Positions 1 to 7,913 of a DNA stretch of 18,964 bases are shown here, one piece after another; within the stretch, counting starts at the first letter, position 1; every line of letters starts with the position of its first letter. The stretch is from assembly GCA_955652255.1 (NCBI GenBank), contig CATPAW010000179.1, positions 1 through 18,964 on the forward strand, in the 5' to 3' direction. The DNA comes from an uncultured Chthoniobacterales bacterium (GTDB lineage: Bacteria > Verrucomicrobiota > Verrucomicrobiia > Chthoniobacterales > UBA10450). Position numbers and translations under genes: made by a program. Under the pieces are notes generated by a model. It worked only from the letters and a program-made list of their open reading frames with translations. It was not told the DNA's origin and did no database searches.

Positions 1-697
1 GATGGAAACACCATCCAATCCGCTACTGCGCATTGTCGACCTTGCCGCGGTCGCGCAAATCATTCGTGGCGTTGGTGCAATTTCGGTTTGCGACAACACC
101 TGGGCGCCGATCATTCAGCGGCCGTTCAGTCTGGGGTGCGATCTTATTTTGCATTCGACCACGAAATATTTTGGCGGCCATTGCGATGTGCTTGGTGGGA
201 TTATTGTCGGCAAGATCGATAATGAATTTTTCGAGCGCATTCGCAGCATTCAATATTCATGCGGCGCGGTCCCCTCGCCTTTTGATTGCTGGCTGATACT
301 GCGCGGCATGCGCACGTTGCCGTGGCGAATGCGCGCGCATTGCGAGAACGCGGCGAAGGTCGCCGATTTTCTCGCGCAACATCGACAAGTGGAGCACGTG
401 CATTATCCCGGATTAACTTCGCATCCCGGTCACGAGATTGCGCGAAAGCAGATGTCGATGTTCGGGGGAATGCTTTCGCTGGAAGTAAAAGGCGGTCGCG
501 ACGCGGCGATGAACGTCACGGCAAAAACGAAAATCTTTACGCGGGCGACGAGTTTAGGCGGAGTGGAAAGCTTGATTGAGCATCGTGCATCAATCGAAGG
601 GCCCGGCACAACTTCGCCGGAAGGTCTGCTGCGATTGTCAATCGGGCTCGAGAATGCAGACGACCTGATCGAAGATCTCGATCAAGCGCTCACATAA
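1..697 (+). CDS. Trans-sulfuration PLP enzyme (cystathionine gamma-synthase-like), C-terminal part
   Basis: This is the C-terminal ~231 residues of a Cys/Met-metabolism PLP-dependent enzyme; the N-terminal half lies before the window, so the ATG at position 2 is an internal methionine. The visible part opens with the family motif ETPSNPLL. The PLP-binding lysine follows in the STTKYFGGH motif (about residue 55 of the visible part). The C-terminal signature SLGGVESLIEHRAS ends in a GLLRLSIGLE block. Enzymes of this fold do gamma- or beta-replacement and elimination on homoserine esters, cystathionine or methionine. The EHRASIEGP segment differs from the HPA..TH segment of textbook MetB/MetZ, so the exact substrate cannot be assigned. 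The gene ends at TAA 695-697 and converges on murJ through a hairpin repeat. Confidence 0.9.
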   Translation, partial: METPSNPLLRIVDLAAVAQIIRGVGAISVCDNTWAPIIQRPFSLGCDLILHSTTKYFGGHCDVLGGIIVGKIDNEFFERIRSIQYSCGAVPSPFDCWLILRGMRTLPWRMRAHCENAAKVADFLAQHRQVEHVHYPGLTSHPGHEIARKQMSMFGGMLSLEVKGGRDAAMNVTAKTKIFTRATSLGGVESLIEHRASIEGPGTTSPEGLLRLSIGLENADDLIEDLDQALT

Positions 698-700
698 ACT

Positions 701-759
701 GGAGGGACATGCTCTGTCATGTCCCAAAATTTCAGGGACGCGACAGCGCGCGTCCCTCC
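701..759. repeat. Two-hairpin intergenic element (REP/BIME-like)
   Basis: This 59-bp element fills the gap between the convergent trans-sulfuration gene and murJ. Hairpin 1 is GGGACATG (704-711) against CATGTCCC (718-725) with a 6-nt loop. Hairpin 2 is AGGGACGCG (734-742) against CGCGTCCCT (749-757) with a 6-nt loop. The outer ends GGAGGGAC (701-708) and GTCCCTCC (752-759) are also perfect inverted repeats. The linker is A/T-rich. Its position between convergent genes means it could act as a bidirectional terminator, although no long T-run follows. The architecture matches the elements at 6043-6099, 9065-9139 and 17979-18040. Confidence 0.75.
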
Positions 760-760
760 A

Positions 761-2374
761 TCATGATCGGAATTTTCGGCTAACGAGATCGAAAACTTCG
801 CGAACTTCGTTTACCCGCAACAAGAATGTGGCACCGAAAAACGCAGCAGCGGCCAGAGCTATTGTGATCGTAACTTCGAGAATTTTCTGCCATTCCGGCA
901 GCCGCACACCCGGCGCGAAGAGAAATTGCAAGGCTAGCCAGCAAATAGCGGCGAGAACGGCCCCGGCGATCAAAAGCTTTCCGAGCAATTTCAACATCGC
1001 GCCCGTCTCCAGCCGGCCGGCGTAGCGGCGCATCATTATATATAAGAGCAGAAAATTCGTGATGGCGACGAGGCTCGTGGAAAGTGCGAGCCCCCGATGG
1101 CCGAGACCGAGGTGAAAAGTGAAGAACCAGTTCAGGCAGAAGTTCACCAAGATCGACAACAAGCTTACGAGCATCGGCAGATGACGCTTGTCGAGCGCGT
1201 AAAATGCCGGCGCCAGAACTTTCACAGCAGAGTAGGCGGCGAGACCGATGGCGTAAAAGCGAAGCGCCGCCGCGGTTTGCCGTGTTGCCTCGGGTGTAAA
1301 ACGCCCGTGCTCGTAAATCAGTTCGATGATCGGTTGGGCGAGCAAGATCAATCCAATCGCTGACGGAATGGTCAATAGCATGACAAGGCGCATGCCATGT
1401 GCGAGCGCAGAACGAAATGCCGGAATATCGCCGATGGCTGCGTTGCGCGAAACAAGTGGCAAAGTGACCGTTCCGACTGCGACGCCGAAAATTCCAAGCG
1501 GTAATTGCATCAATCGAAATGCGATGTTCAACCAGGTCATCGGCCCGTCGCCGAGCGTGGAAGCGAAGCCGCTGTTGACTGCAACGTTTATTTGCACGGC
1601 GCTCGCGGCGATCGTTGCCGGTCCCATCAAAATCAAAATCGTGCGCACCCCCGAATCGCGCCAATTGAAGTCCGATCGAAATTTGAAACCGACGCGACGA
1701 AGAGCGGGAAATTGCACGACAAGTTGCAAAAATCCCCCGATCAACGTGGCAATCGAAAGCCCGACGAGGCCGCGCTCACCGAAATGCGGATGCCGCCAAT
1801 TCGGCTGCGGATCGAGCCAATAACAAAGCGCGACACCGCCGATGATCGAACCGAGATTGAAAAAGCTCGACGCCATTGCCGGCATGCCGAAGACGTGCTT
1901 CGCATTCAACATTCCCATCGCCAGCGCCGCGAGCGACACAAGCAGAATGAACGGGAACATTATTCGCGTGAGCAGAATGGTGAGCTCCGCTTTCTCGACC
2001 GGAAAACCGGGCGCGAGAATTTTGATCAGCACCGGCGCGAAAACGATGCCGAGCAGCGTAAGCGCGCTCATGAAAACGAGCGTGAGCGTGGCGACTTTGC
2101 TCGCGAGTCGCCATGCCGATTTGTCGCCTTCAGTCGCGATCCGACGTGAAAACGTCGTCACAAACGCGGTGGAAAGCGCGCCTTCCGCAAATAAATCGCG
2201 CAGCATGTTTGGCGCGCGAAAAGCGGTCAGGAAAGCGTCCATGTTCCGCGTCGCACCGAAAAGCGCTGCGATCACCACCTCGCGAATGAGCCCGAGGACG
2301 CGGCTGCACAAAATCGCGATACCGACGATTCCCGTGGCGCGCGTGCTTATATGTGGATCTTGCGCCGCAGCCAT
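761..2374 (-). CDS. murJ: Lipid II flippase MurJ (MviN family)
   Basis: This 537-residue polytopic inner-membrane protein of the MOP superfamily moves lipid II across the membrane for peptidoglycan synthesis. The N-terminus carries the MurJ signature SRVLGLIREVVIAALFG followed by DAFLTAFRAPNMLRDLFAEG. A long series of hydrophobic segments follows, compatible with 14 transmembrane helices. The FAEGALSTAFV block and the PLGIFGVAVGTVTLPLVSR block (about residues 295-315) are typical. Length is normal. The ATG at 2374 is preferred because family homology begins within about 15 residues. No Shine-Dalgarno is visible. It lies 52 bp downstream of the NIF3-like gene on the same strand, so the two are probably co-transcribed. 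Confidence 0.95.
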   Translation of the reverse strand: MAAAQDPHISTRATGIVGIAILCSRVLGLIREVVIAALFGATRNMDAFLTAFRAPNMLRDLFAEGALSTAFVTTFSRRIATEGDKSAWRLASKVATLTLVFMSALTLLGIVFAPVLIKILAPGFPVEKAELTILLTRIMFPFILLVSLAALAMGMLNAKHVFGMPAMASSFFNLGSIIGGVALCYWLDPQPNWRHPHFGERGLVGLSIATLIGGFLQLVVQFPALRRVGFKFRSDFNWRDSGVRTILILMGPATIAASAVQINVAVNSGFASTLGDGPMTWLNIAFRLMQLPLGIFGVAVGTVTLPLVSRNAAIGDIPAFRSALAHGMRLVMLLTIPSAIGLILLAQPIIELIYEHGRFTPEATRQTAAALRFYAIGLAAYSAVKVLAPAFYALDKRHLPMLVSLLSILVNFCLNWFFTFHLGLGHRGLALSTSLVAITNFLLLYIMMRRYAGRLETGAMLKLLGKLLIAGAVLAAICWLALQFLFAPGVRLPEWQKILEVTITIALAAAAFFGATFLLRVNEVREVFDLVSRKFRS

Positions 2375-2426
2375 CGGCGAACAAAGAACAACGTCTCAGA
2401 ATTTACGAAAGGAAAAACTTCCCGGA

Positions 2427-3182
2427 TCAGAGTCCGGTTGGGCAATCGATGAATTGCCACGGCAGCGAAAATTCTTTCGACAGACGTGCGGCAAGCGCTT
2501 TCGCGCCGAAGGTTTCGGTGGCGTAGTGGCCGCCGAGCAGAAGGTTAATTCCGAGTTCTTCGGCGGCGACGGCGGCCCAATGCGGCGCTTCGCCGGTAAT
2601 GAACGTGTCGATCTTTTCTCGCGCGACGCGATAAATTTCCGAGCCGGCGCCGCCGGTGATGATCCCGATCGCTTTTGTTTTCTTGGGGCCAAACGGAACC
2701 GGTTTGACCTTACCCCCCAGCGATTTTTCCAGTTTGCGTACAAGCTCATCGGTCGACATGGACGCGCGCGCTTTCAAACCGACGAGCTGTCCTTTCTCTT
2801 CAAAAAATCGTGTTATCGATCTTAGCCCGAGCGCCGCGGCAAGTTGCGCATTGTTTCCGACAATCGGATGCACATCGAGCGGTAGATGCGCACTGTAAAC
2901 AGCAATGCCGTTTCCAAGCGCGAGCTCTAGTTGTCGATGAAATGCACCGGTAACGGTTTGCAGTCCGGGCCAGAACAATCCGTGATGCACAAGCAGAAGG
3001 TCGATATCTTGCTTCGCGGCCGCTGCCAATACGCGCGTCGAGATATCCACTGCCGCACCGATTTTCGTGACGCGGCCGGAGTTTTCGATTTGCAGACCGT
3101 TGAGCGCATTCTCCCAGTCGCCAATTTCCCGAATCCGCAGATATTTGTCGGTGTATTCGACTATTTCAGTGAGTGAAGGCAT
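2427..3182 (-). CDS. NIF3/YbgI/YqfO-like dinuclear metal-centre protein
   Basis: This 251-residue protein is a member of the NIF3 family (often annotated 'GTP cyclohydrolase 1 type 2 homologue'), a toroidal hexamer with a two-metal site whose physiological substrate is unsettled. The metal ligands are visible as H66-H67 in LLVHHGLFW, H99/D103 in SAHLPLDVHP, and H219/E223 in GGHYATETFG. The length suits the short single-domain form without the PII-like insert. The ATG at 3182 was chosen because MPSLTEIVEYTDKYL matches the family start. The frame is open about 86 codons further upstream, but that extension translates a dispersed repeat and non-conserved DNA. It is probably transcribed with murJ. 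Confidence 0.9.
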   Translation of the reverse strand: MPSLTEIVEYTDKYLRIREIGDWENALNGLQIENSGRVTKIGAAVDISTRVLAAAAKQDIDLLLVHHGLFWPGLQTVTGAFHRQLELALGNGIAVYSAHLPLDVHPIVGNNAQLAAALGLRSITRFFEEKGQLVGLKARASMSTDELVRKLEKSLGGKVKPVPFGPKKTKAIGIITGGAGSEIYRVAREKIDTFITGEAPHWAAVAAEELGINLLLGGHYATETFGAKALAARLSKEFSLPWQFIDCPTGL

Positions 3183-3195
3183 TGCGAGCGACAGT

Positions 3196-3228
3196 GAGAG
3201 ATTCCTCGACTCTGCTCGGAATGACAAG
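3196..3228. repeat. Dispersed 'GAGATTCCTCG...CGGAATGAC' type intergenic repeat
   Basis: The minus strand reads CTTGTCATTCCGAGC followed by AGAGTCGAGGAATCTC. ATTCC (3201-3205) pairs with GGAAT (3218-3222). This pattern of a TCATTCCGAG...GAGGAATCTC hairpin is a commonly seen interspersed intergenic repeat in many bacterial genomes, as I recall it; only one copy is present here. It lies in the shared upstream region of the divergent NIF3-like and zinc-ribbon genes, 14 bp from the NIF3-like start. Confidence 0.5.
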
Positions 3229-3337
3229 TGGGTGATGTTTGCTTGACGAATTCCGCGCGTCTTGTGACGTTGGATTAATCGACGTGGAGTACACCGACGC
3301 ACCTTCAACTGAGTCCCAGGCTGGCGGCGCGAACACG

Positions 3338-3691
3338 ATGCCGTGTCCGTCTTGCGGAACCTTGTTGCCGAAAGGCGCGCAGAAGTGCAATCGCTGCGAT
3401 TGGACGCGCGCCGACACTGAAACTGCGGAGGGAAAAGCAAGCGACGCGGTCGCCGTGCTCTTGAGCATCATTCCGGGTCTGGGCCATATTTATAAAGGAC
3501 ACAAACTCGCGGGTTTGTTGTGGATGGCCGGGGCGATCCCGGCGGGGATCTTTGTGCTGCTCGCGGCATTCGCGTCCGCCGGCTTCGGGGTCGGTCTTTT
3601 CTTCATCTACCTAATCGGGGTGATGCTTCATGCCTACGCGATCGACGACTGGGCCGTGCCCGTGAAAGACGACGAAGGCGAACAGTACTAA
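3338..3691 (+). CDS. Small zinc-ribbon membrane protein, TM2-like, unknown function
   Basis: This 117-residue hypothetical protein begins with a zinc ribbon, C3-x2-C6 and C17-x2-C20 (CPSCGTLLPKGAQKCNRC). A short polar linker leads to two or three hydrophobic segments from about residue 36 to 100. The first carries SIIPGLGHIYKGH, reminiscent of the PG.G..Y.G motif of TM2-type membrane proteins. A short acidic tail ends the protein. The ribbon is probably cytoplasmic. I chose the ATG at 3338 because it immediately precedes the first CxxC; a TTG at 3239 and an internal GTG are open in frame but add a non-conserved-looking leader. It is divergent from the NIF3-like gene. No function is proposed. 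Confidence 0.7.
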   Translation: MPCPSCGTLLPKGAQKCNRCDWTRADTETAEGKASDAVAVLLSIIPGLGHIYKGHKLAGLLWMAGAIPAGIFVLLAAFASAGFGVGLFFIYLIGVMLHAYAIDDWAVPVKDDEGEQY

Positions 3692-3721
3692 GCGTTGAAA
3701 CGTTAAAAATGCTGAAGAGAT

Positions 3722-4776
3722 TCAGCTAGCGACAGCGCGATGAATTTCTACCAAAATCTCACGCAGAGCGTAGCGAAACTTCCACGCCGGATAGTGTTGC
3801 TGAAACTTCCGCACGTCACTGATCCACCAGATGTGATCGCCGATCCGGTTTTCCGCTTCGTAATGCCAGGTTAGTTTTCGCTCGCTGATCTTTTCGCACA
3901 TCTCGATCGCTTCCAGCATCGAGCAATGGCAGTGCCGACTGCCGCCGATGTTATAAACTTCCCCGAGGCGCGGCGCCCGTATGAACTCGGTGAAGGCTTC
4001 CACGAGATCGAAGCTATGGATGTTGTCGCGCACTTGTTTGCCTTTATATCCAAAAACGCGGTAGGGCCGGCCGCTCACCGTGCAGATCATGAGATAAGAG
4101 AGAAAGCCGTGCAGCTCTCCGTGCCGGCGTGCGCCGGTCCGGTCAGGCAACCGCCGCGAAAACAAACGGTCGGCATCCCGAAATAACGTCCATATTCCTG
4201 TACGAGAAGATCGGCCGCAGTTTTTGAAGCGCCGAAGAGGGAATGCTTCGTGTAATCGATGCTCATCGTTTCAGAAATTCCCGGCTCATATTCATGCCCC
4301 GTCTCGATTTCCCAGCGCTTTTCGAGCTCGCGCAGCGGCAGCCGATTTGGCGTGTCGCCATAAACTTTGTTTGTCGATGTGAAAACAAACGGCGCCTCGG
4401 GACAAAAATTTCTCGCCGCTTCCAGCAAATTCAGTGTGCCGTTGGCGTTGACCGTGAAATCGGTCTGCGGATCGCGCGCCGCCCAATCGTGCGATGGTTG
4501 CGAAGCCGTATGCACGATCGCGTCGATCTTTCCGCCGTGTTGCTTGAATAACTCCGTGACTGCTGGCGCATCGCGAATGTCGATGTTGTGGTGCTCGTAA
4601 CCGCGAACGTTTGCGATCAAATTGTCGCGTGTTTTCTTCGTCGAAGCTTCCGCGCCGAAAAATTGTGCGCGCAGGTCATTGTCAATCCCTACGATATGCG
4701 CGCCATCCTGGCTAAATCGTTTGACTGTTTCCGAACCAATCAATCCCGCGGATCCGGTGACGATAATTGTTCGCAT
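3722..4776 (-). pseudogene. CDP-paratose/tyvelose 2-epimerase-like NAD-dependent epimerase, frameshifted
   Basis: Two overlapping minus-strand frames together encode one extended-SDR sugar-nucleotide epimerase. The N-terminal frame (4776 to about 4117) has the Rossmann motif TGSAGLIGSE, the IDNDLRAQFFG block and HSLFGASK. It runs to GPAHAGTE, then goes out of frame and stops at 4087. The C-terminal frame continues exactly from ELHGFLSYLM through GYKGKQVRDNIHS and EVYNIGG to the TGA at 3722. Removing two bases from the GAGAG run at about 4115-4119 restores an uninterrupted product of about 350 residues. In the YxxxK position this subfamily has F-G-A-S-K, so the usual catalytic tyrosine is absent. 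Either the gene is recently inactivated or the assembly has an indel. It sits 31 bp downstream of the 6-phosphogluconolactonase gene. The ATG at 4776 is preferred over a TTG at 4803. Confidence 0.85.
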
Positions 4777-4807
4777 TAGCTTAGGCGACGACAAGATCGA
4801 CAATCAC

Positions 4808-5506
4808 TCAAGATGGTTGGCCAAGAATCCAGGTTACATCGCCCGCGCTCGGATTTACTCGCGACGCGGGATATTTCGGATCGCCTTTGAGCACGCCGTC
4901 AATCAGCTTTTCTTGTTTTGTCGCGTTCACTAAAAAACAAATCTGCCGCGCATGATTGATGAGTGGCAACGTAAAGGTCAATCGCCAGGAATTGAATTGT
5001 GGGACAAAGTTCGCGATCACACGGCGGGCCGTTTCTTCCAGCCCGGCCGTCCCCGAAAACAAAGAAGCGGTGTGACCGTCTTCGCCCAGGCCGAGCAGAA
5101 TCAAATCGTGCCGATAAACGTGTTCGCCGCGTTGCGTCGCCAGAAGGTCGAGATGATCCTGATATTCCTGGGCCGCAATTTGTGGCTCGATCTCGCCGCG
5201 CATCCGCATGATCGATCTGTCGGGCAGGTGCGCGGGAACAACAAGCGTCTCGCGAGCCATGCGGTAGTTGCTCTGCTCGTCATCCGGCGGAACGCAGCGT
5301 TCGTCGCCAAAAGTAATAAGGATTCTTTCCCATGGCAGATCGCGGCCGGTGCGCGCTAGTTCAGTGTAAACCGGGCGCGGCGTGTTCCCGCCGGAAAGGG
5401 CGATGCGAAACTCGTTGCGTTCCGCCAGCGACTTGCGGGCAAGATCGACAATGAAATTCACAGCGTCAGCCGCGAAATTTTTCGTGCGGATAATTTCGCG
5501 GCCCAT
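4808..5506 (-). CDS. pgl: 6-phosphogluconolactonase (DevB/SOL family)
   Basis: This 232-residue cytosolic enzyme hydrolyses 6-phosphogluconolactone to 6-phosphogluconate in the oxidative pentose phosphate pathway. Motifs in order are ALSGGNTPRPVY (about 36-47), ITFGDERCVPPDDEQSNYRM (about 64-83) and LILLGLGEDGHTASLF (about 135-150), all characteristic of the family. A C-terminal PASRVNP segment also fits. Length is standard. The ATG at 5506 lies four bases past the msrA stop, so translation is probably coupled to msrA. The AAGATCGACAA motif occurs inside this gene on the opposite strand (5441-5451). Confidence 0.93.
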   Translation of the reverse strand: MGREIIRTKNFAADAVNFIVDLARKSLAERNEFRIALSGGNTPRPVYTELARTGRDLPWERILITFGDERCVPPDDEQSNYRMARETLVVPAHLPDRSIMRMRGEIEPQIAAQEYQDHLDLLATQRGEHVYRHDLILLGLGEDGHTASLFSGTAGLEETARRVIANFVPQFNSWRLTFTLPLINHARQICFLVNATKQEKLIDGVLKGDPKYPASRVNPSAGDVTWILGQPS

Positions 5507-5510
5507 GCAC

Positions 5511-5984
5511 TCAAATCGCGCAATGCGATTGGCCGCGCTTTTCGAGATAACGCTGGTGATATTCTTCCGCGCGCCAGAATTTCGGCGCCGGCTCGATTTG
5601 CGTCACGATCGGCCGGCGAAAACGTCCGCTCTGGCCGATCTTTTCTTTCGATGCTTGCGCCGCTGCCTTTTGCGCGGGCGAATGATAGAAGATCGCGGAG
5701 CGATATTGCATGCCGACATCGGGCCCCTGGCGATTCAACGCGGTTGGATTGTGATTTGACCAAAAAACATCAAGCAGTTCATCGTAGCTAATCTTCGACG
5801 GATCGAATTCAACTTCGACCACTTCCGCATGCCCCGTCTCATCGGCGCAAACATCTTCGTAGGTCGGGTTATCTTTTGTTCCACCGGCGTAGCCGACCGC
5901 GGTCGAAGTTACGCCCTTTAGATTACGAAAAGTTTCTTCCACGCCCCAAAAACAGCCCGCGCCAAATGTCGCTTTCTCCGTCAT
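5511..5984 (-). CDS. msrA: Peptide-methionine (S)-S-oxide reductase MsrA
   Basis: This 157-residue repair enzyme reduces methionine-S-sulfoxide in proteins. The catalytic Cys11 is in the GAGCFWG motif at the very N-terminus. The conserved GYAGG, HAEVVEVEFDP and FWSNHNPT-type blocks follow, then QYRSAIFY. A cysteine near the C-terminus (GQSHCAI) is a plausible resolving cysteine. The ATG at 5984 was chosen because MTEKATFGAGCFWG is the usual family start; the frame stays open 34 codons upstream without family-like sequence. It is four bases from pgl and 122 bp from fabG, and that longer gap holds a two-hairpin repeat. Confidence 0.95.
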   Translation of the reverse strand: MTEKATFGAGCFWGVEETFRNLKGVTSTAVGYAGGTKDNPTYEDVCADETGHAEVVEVEFDPSKISYDELLDVFWSNHNPTALNRQGPDVGMQYRSAIFYHSPAQKAAAQASKEKIGQSGRFRRPIVTQIEPAPKFWRAEEYHQRYLEKRGQSHCAI

Positions 5985-6042
5985 GCCGGACGATGAAACG
6001 GAAATGCTTGGTGCGCAAGGCGAGTCGTTGCGATCGTTGTTG

Positions 6043-6099
6043 GTAGCGGCGCTCTGCGAGCATCGCACTAATTCATCGGCGGTCACAGACCGCCGCTAC
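6043..6099. repeat. Two-hairpin intergenic element (GTAGCGGCG type)
   Basis: The perfect terminal inverted repeats are GTAGCGGCG (6043-6051) and CGCCGCTAC (6091-6099). The right-hand hairpin is CGGCGGTC, ACA loop, GACCGCCG (6077-6095). The left-hand hairpin is degenerate, GCT-CTGCG-AGC (6051-6061). It is clearly homologous to 17979-18040: both share the left arm, a CTAATT centre and an identical right hairpin. It occupies the fabG-msrA gap, so a transcript crossing it would carry a strong hairpin. Confidence 0.8.
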
Positions 6100-6106
6100 A
6101 GGGGAA

Positions 6107-6850
6107 TTACATCACCATGCCGCCATCGACACAGAGCACCTGACCGGTTATGTAACTGGCTTCGCTGGAAGCAAGGAACGCGACGATATTTGCGACGTCC
6201 TTCGGCTCGCCAACCCGCGCGAGCGGAATCCTGCCGATGATGGTCTTTTGCACTTCTTCAGAAAGCGCGCTCGTCATGTCGGTAACAATAAATCCCGGCG
6301 CTACCGCGTTGACCGTGATCTTGCGGCTGGCCAGCTCGCGCGCGAGCGATTTGGTGAGACCAATCAGACCAGCTTTGCTCGCGGCGTAATTCGTTTGCCC
6401 CGCGTTGCCAATCAAGCCGATCACGGAGCTGATGTTGATAATTCGTCCGCCGCGCTGCTTGATCATCGCGCGCTGCACCGCTTGAACGAAGTTAAACGCG
6501 CCGCGTAAGTTGGTGTTGATCACGGTATCCCAATCTTCGATCGACATGCGCATGCTGAGTCCGTCGCGCGTTATGCCCGCATTGTTCACGAGGATGTCGA
6601 TCTTGCCGAAATCTTCGAGGATTTTTGAGCCGATTTCTTGCACCGCGGCATGATCCGCGACGTCGACTGCGTACGCTTTCGCCGAATCCGCGCGAGCAAC
6701 GTTCAACTCTTCCGCCGTGCGTTTCGCATTGTCCTTAGTGCGGCTCACGCATGCGACGCGCGCGCCGTCGCTCGCCAGCCGCAATGCAATCGCGTGTCCA
6801 ATTCCCCTCCCCGCGCCGGTCACAATCGCAACTTGATTCTCGAGTCTCAT
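6107..6850 (-). CDS. fabG: 3-oxoacyl-ACP reductase FabG
   Basis: This 247-residue classical SDR performs the NADPH-dependent reduction of 3-ketoacyl-ACP in the fatty acid elongation cycle. The cofactor motif TGAGRGIG is at residues 11-18 and NNAG at about 89-92. The catalytic tetrad N114, S142, Y155 and K159 is intact (NTN, ISS, YAASK). The PGFI..DMT loop and the C-terminal YITGQVLCVDGGMVM are typical of FabG. Length is normal. The ATG at 6850 is preferred over a TTG two codons upstream. It lies downstream of holB on the same strand after a 75-bp gap. No other fatty acid synthesis genes are in the window, so a specialised SDR is possible but less likely. Confidence 0.9.
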   Translation of the reverse strand: MRLENQVAIVTGAGRGIGHAIALRLASDGARVACVSRTKDNAKRTAEELNVARADSAKAYAVDVADHAAVQEIGSKILEDFGKIDILVNNAGITRDGLSMRMSIEDWDTVINTNLRGAFNFVQAVQRAMIKQRGGRIINISSVIGLIGNAGQTNYAASKAGLIGLTKSLARELASRKITVNAVAPGFIVTDMTSALSEEVQKTIIGRIPLARVGEPKDVANIVAFLASSEASYITGQVLCVDGGMVM

Positions 6851-6925
6851 CGTCAAGCTGCAATCCTGCGCTCTCGCGCAAAACTGTCAACGAAGGAGAA
6901 CTGCGAGTGACGTAAAATTCAGAAT

Positions 6926-7897
6926 TCAGGAAGCAAAAATTTGCAAAAACGCAACTTCGATCGCGAGCGCTTCCTGGATGTTGCGGCCGAGATGATCCCG
7001 CAATTCCTCGAGCCGGCGAATTCGGCGCAGAATTTCGGGCGTGGCGGAGCGCCTCGCTACCGCGGCTGTCTGCTTTTTCGCGGCTGGCAGATCCCGCATG
7101 TTCAAATCGCTGCTCGCGCGCAGAACGTCCGACCACCACTTGAGCAGCGTTTCGATGAGCGCGGCGCGCCGCTGAATATAAAGACTTTCGGCCAGGGCCT
7201 TGTAATATTCTTCCCGGTCTTCGAGCCACGCACCATCGGTTGAATTTCGGTAGCGTGCTTCTTCGCGCTTCAGCATTTCCGCATTTTCCGTTTTGATTTG
7301 CTCGCGGATCGCGCCGAGCAGACGCTGAAAACCCTGGGCGATCCGGTAAGCGTGTTGAATGCTCCAAGTCGGTTCGTTCGCCGCGTCTCCGAGCAAGTTT
7401 ACCAACTCTGCTTCTTCAGCAGTAACGCGTTGTTCGTCGCTAGTCGCGAGCGGAATCGCAATGCAACGCGAAATAATTGTATCGGGCAAGGCCTCGGGTA
7501 ATGCGCTAAGCAGAAGCAGTAACGAATCTTTCGGCGGTTCTTCCAGCGTTTTTAGAAATGCGTTTGCCGCTTGCGGTTGAAGCCGATCGGCTTCGGCAAT
7601 AATCGCTACTTTGCGACGGCCCGCTGTCGCACGCATTTGCAACGCATGTTCAAGCGCGCGCACTTGCTCGATCACAATGCGCCGGGATTTTGATTCAGGC
7701 TCGGCCACAGAAATTTCCCGGGCGCTCGCCGAGAAAACGTTGCCCGGCTTCGTGCCATTTACGAGACTGGCCAGCTCCGCCGCAAGCAAGCGTTTGCCGC
7801 TGCCGGGCGATCCAGAAATCAAATAGGCGTGCGCGAGCCGATTCTGCTCGTAGGCTCGTCGCAAATATTCAAGCGCTGCCGTGTGCGAAAACGCCAT
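6926..7897 (-). CDS. holB: DNA polymerase III subunit delta' (clamp loader)
   Basis: This 323-residue protein is an AAA+ clamp-loader subunit that helps open the beta sliding clamp. Evidence is the N-terminal RAYEQNRLAHAYLISGSPGSGK with a P-loop at about 29-35, where the residue after Lys is Arg rather than Ser/Thr. A sensor/Walker B-like stretch IIAEADRLQPQAANAFLKTL is followed by EEPP, and an SRC arginine-finger motif (IISRC) is present. No four-cysteine zinc module is visible, unlike DnaX and many delta' subunits. The C-terminal half is helical and divergent. It begins 16 bp after the tmk stop, the classic tmk-holB arrangement. Confidence 0.88.
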   Translation of the reverse strand: MAFSHTAALEYLRRAYEQNRLAHAYLISGSPGSGKRLLAAELASLVNGTKPGNVFSASAREISVAEPESKSRRIVIEQVRALEHALQMRATAGRRKVAIIAEADRLQPQAANAFLKTLEEPPKDSLLLLLSALPEALPDTIISRCIAIPLATSDEQRVTAEEAELVNLLGDAANEPTWSIQHAYRIAQGFQRLLGAIREQIKTENAEMLKREEARYRNSTDGAWLEDREEYYKALAESLYIQRRAALIETLLKWWSDVLRASSDLNMRDLPAAKKQTAAVARRSATPEILRRIRRLEELRDHLGRNIQEALAIEVAFLQIFAS

Positions 7898-7913
7898 CTC
7901 TAGATTTTGAATT

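Noticed and set aside
1842..2825. A 327-codon plus-strand open frame across the murJ/NIF3-like junction
   Set aside because: It is antisense to two well-supported genes and crosses their boundary; the product is low-complexity and matches no family I know.
3183..3440. An 86-codon N-terminal extension of the NIF3-like protein
   Set aside because: It translates the TCATTCCGAG-type repeat and antisense of the zinc-ribbon gene; family homology starts at the ATG at 3182.
4087..4165. Programmed ribosomal frameshifting in the epimerase
   Set aside because: There is no slippery heptamer or downstream pseudoknot that I can see, and the family is encoded in a single frame; a simple two-base indel explains it.
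5985..6086. A 34-residue N-terminal extension of MsrA
   Set aside because: It runs through the left arm of a repeat element and has no signal-peptide character; MTEKATFGAGCFWG is the normal start.
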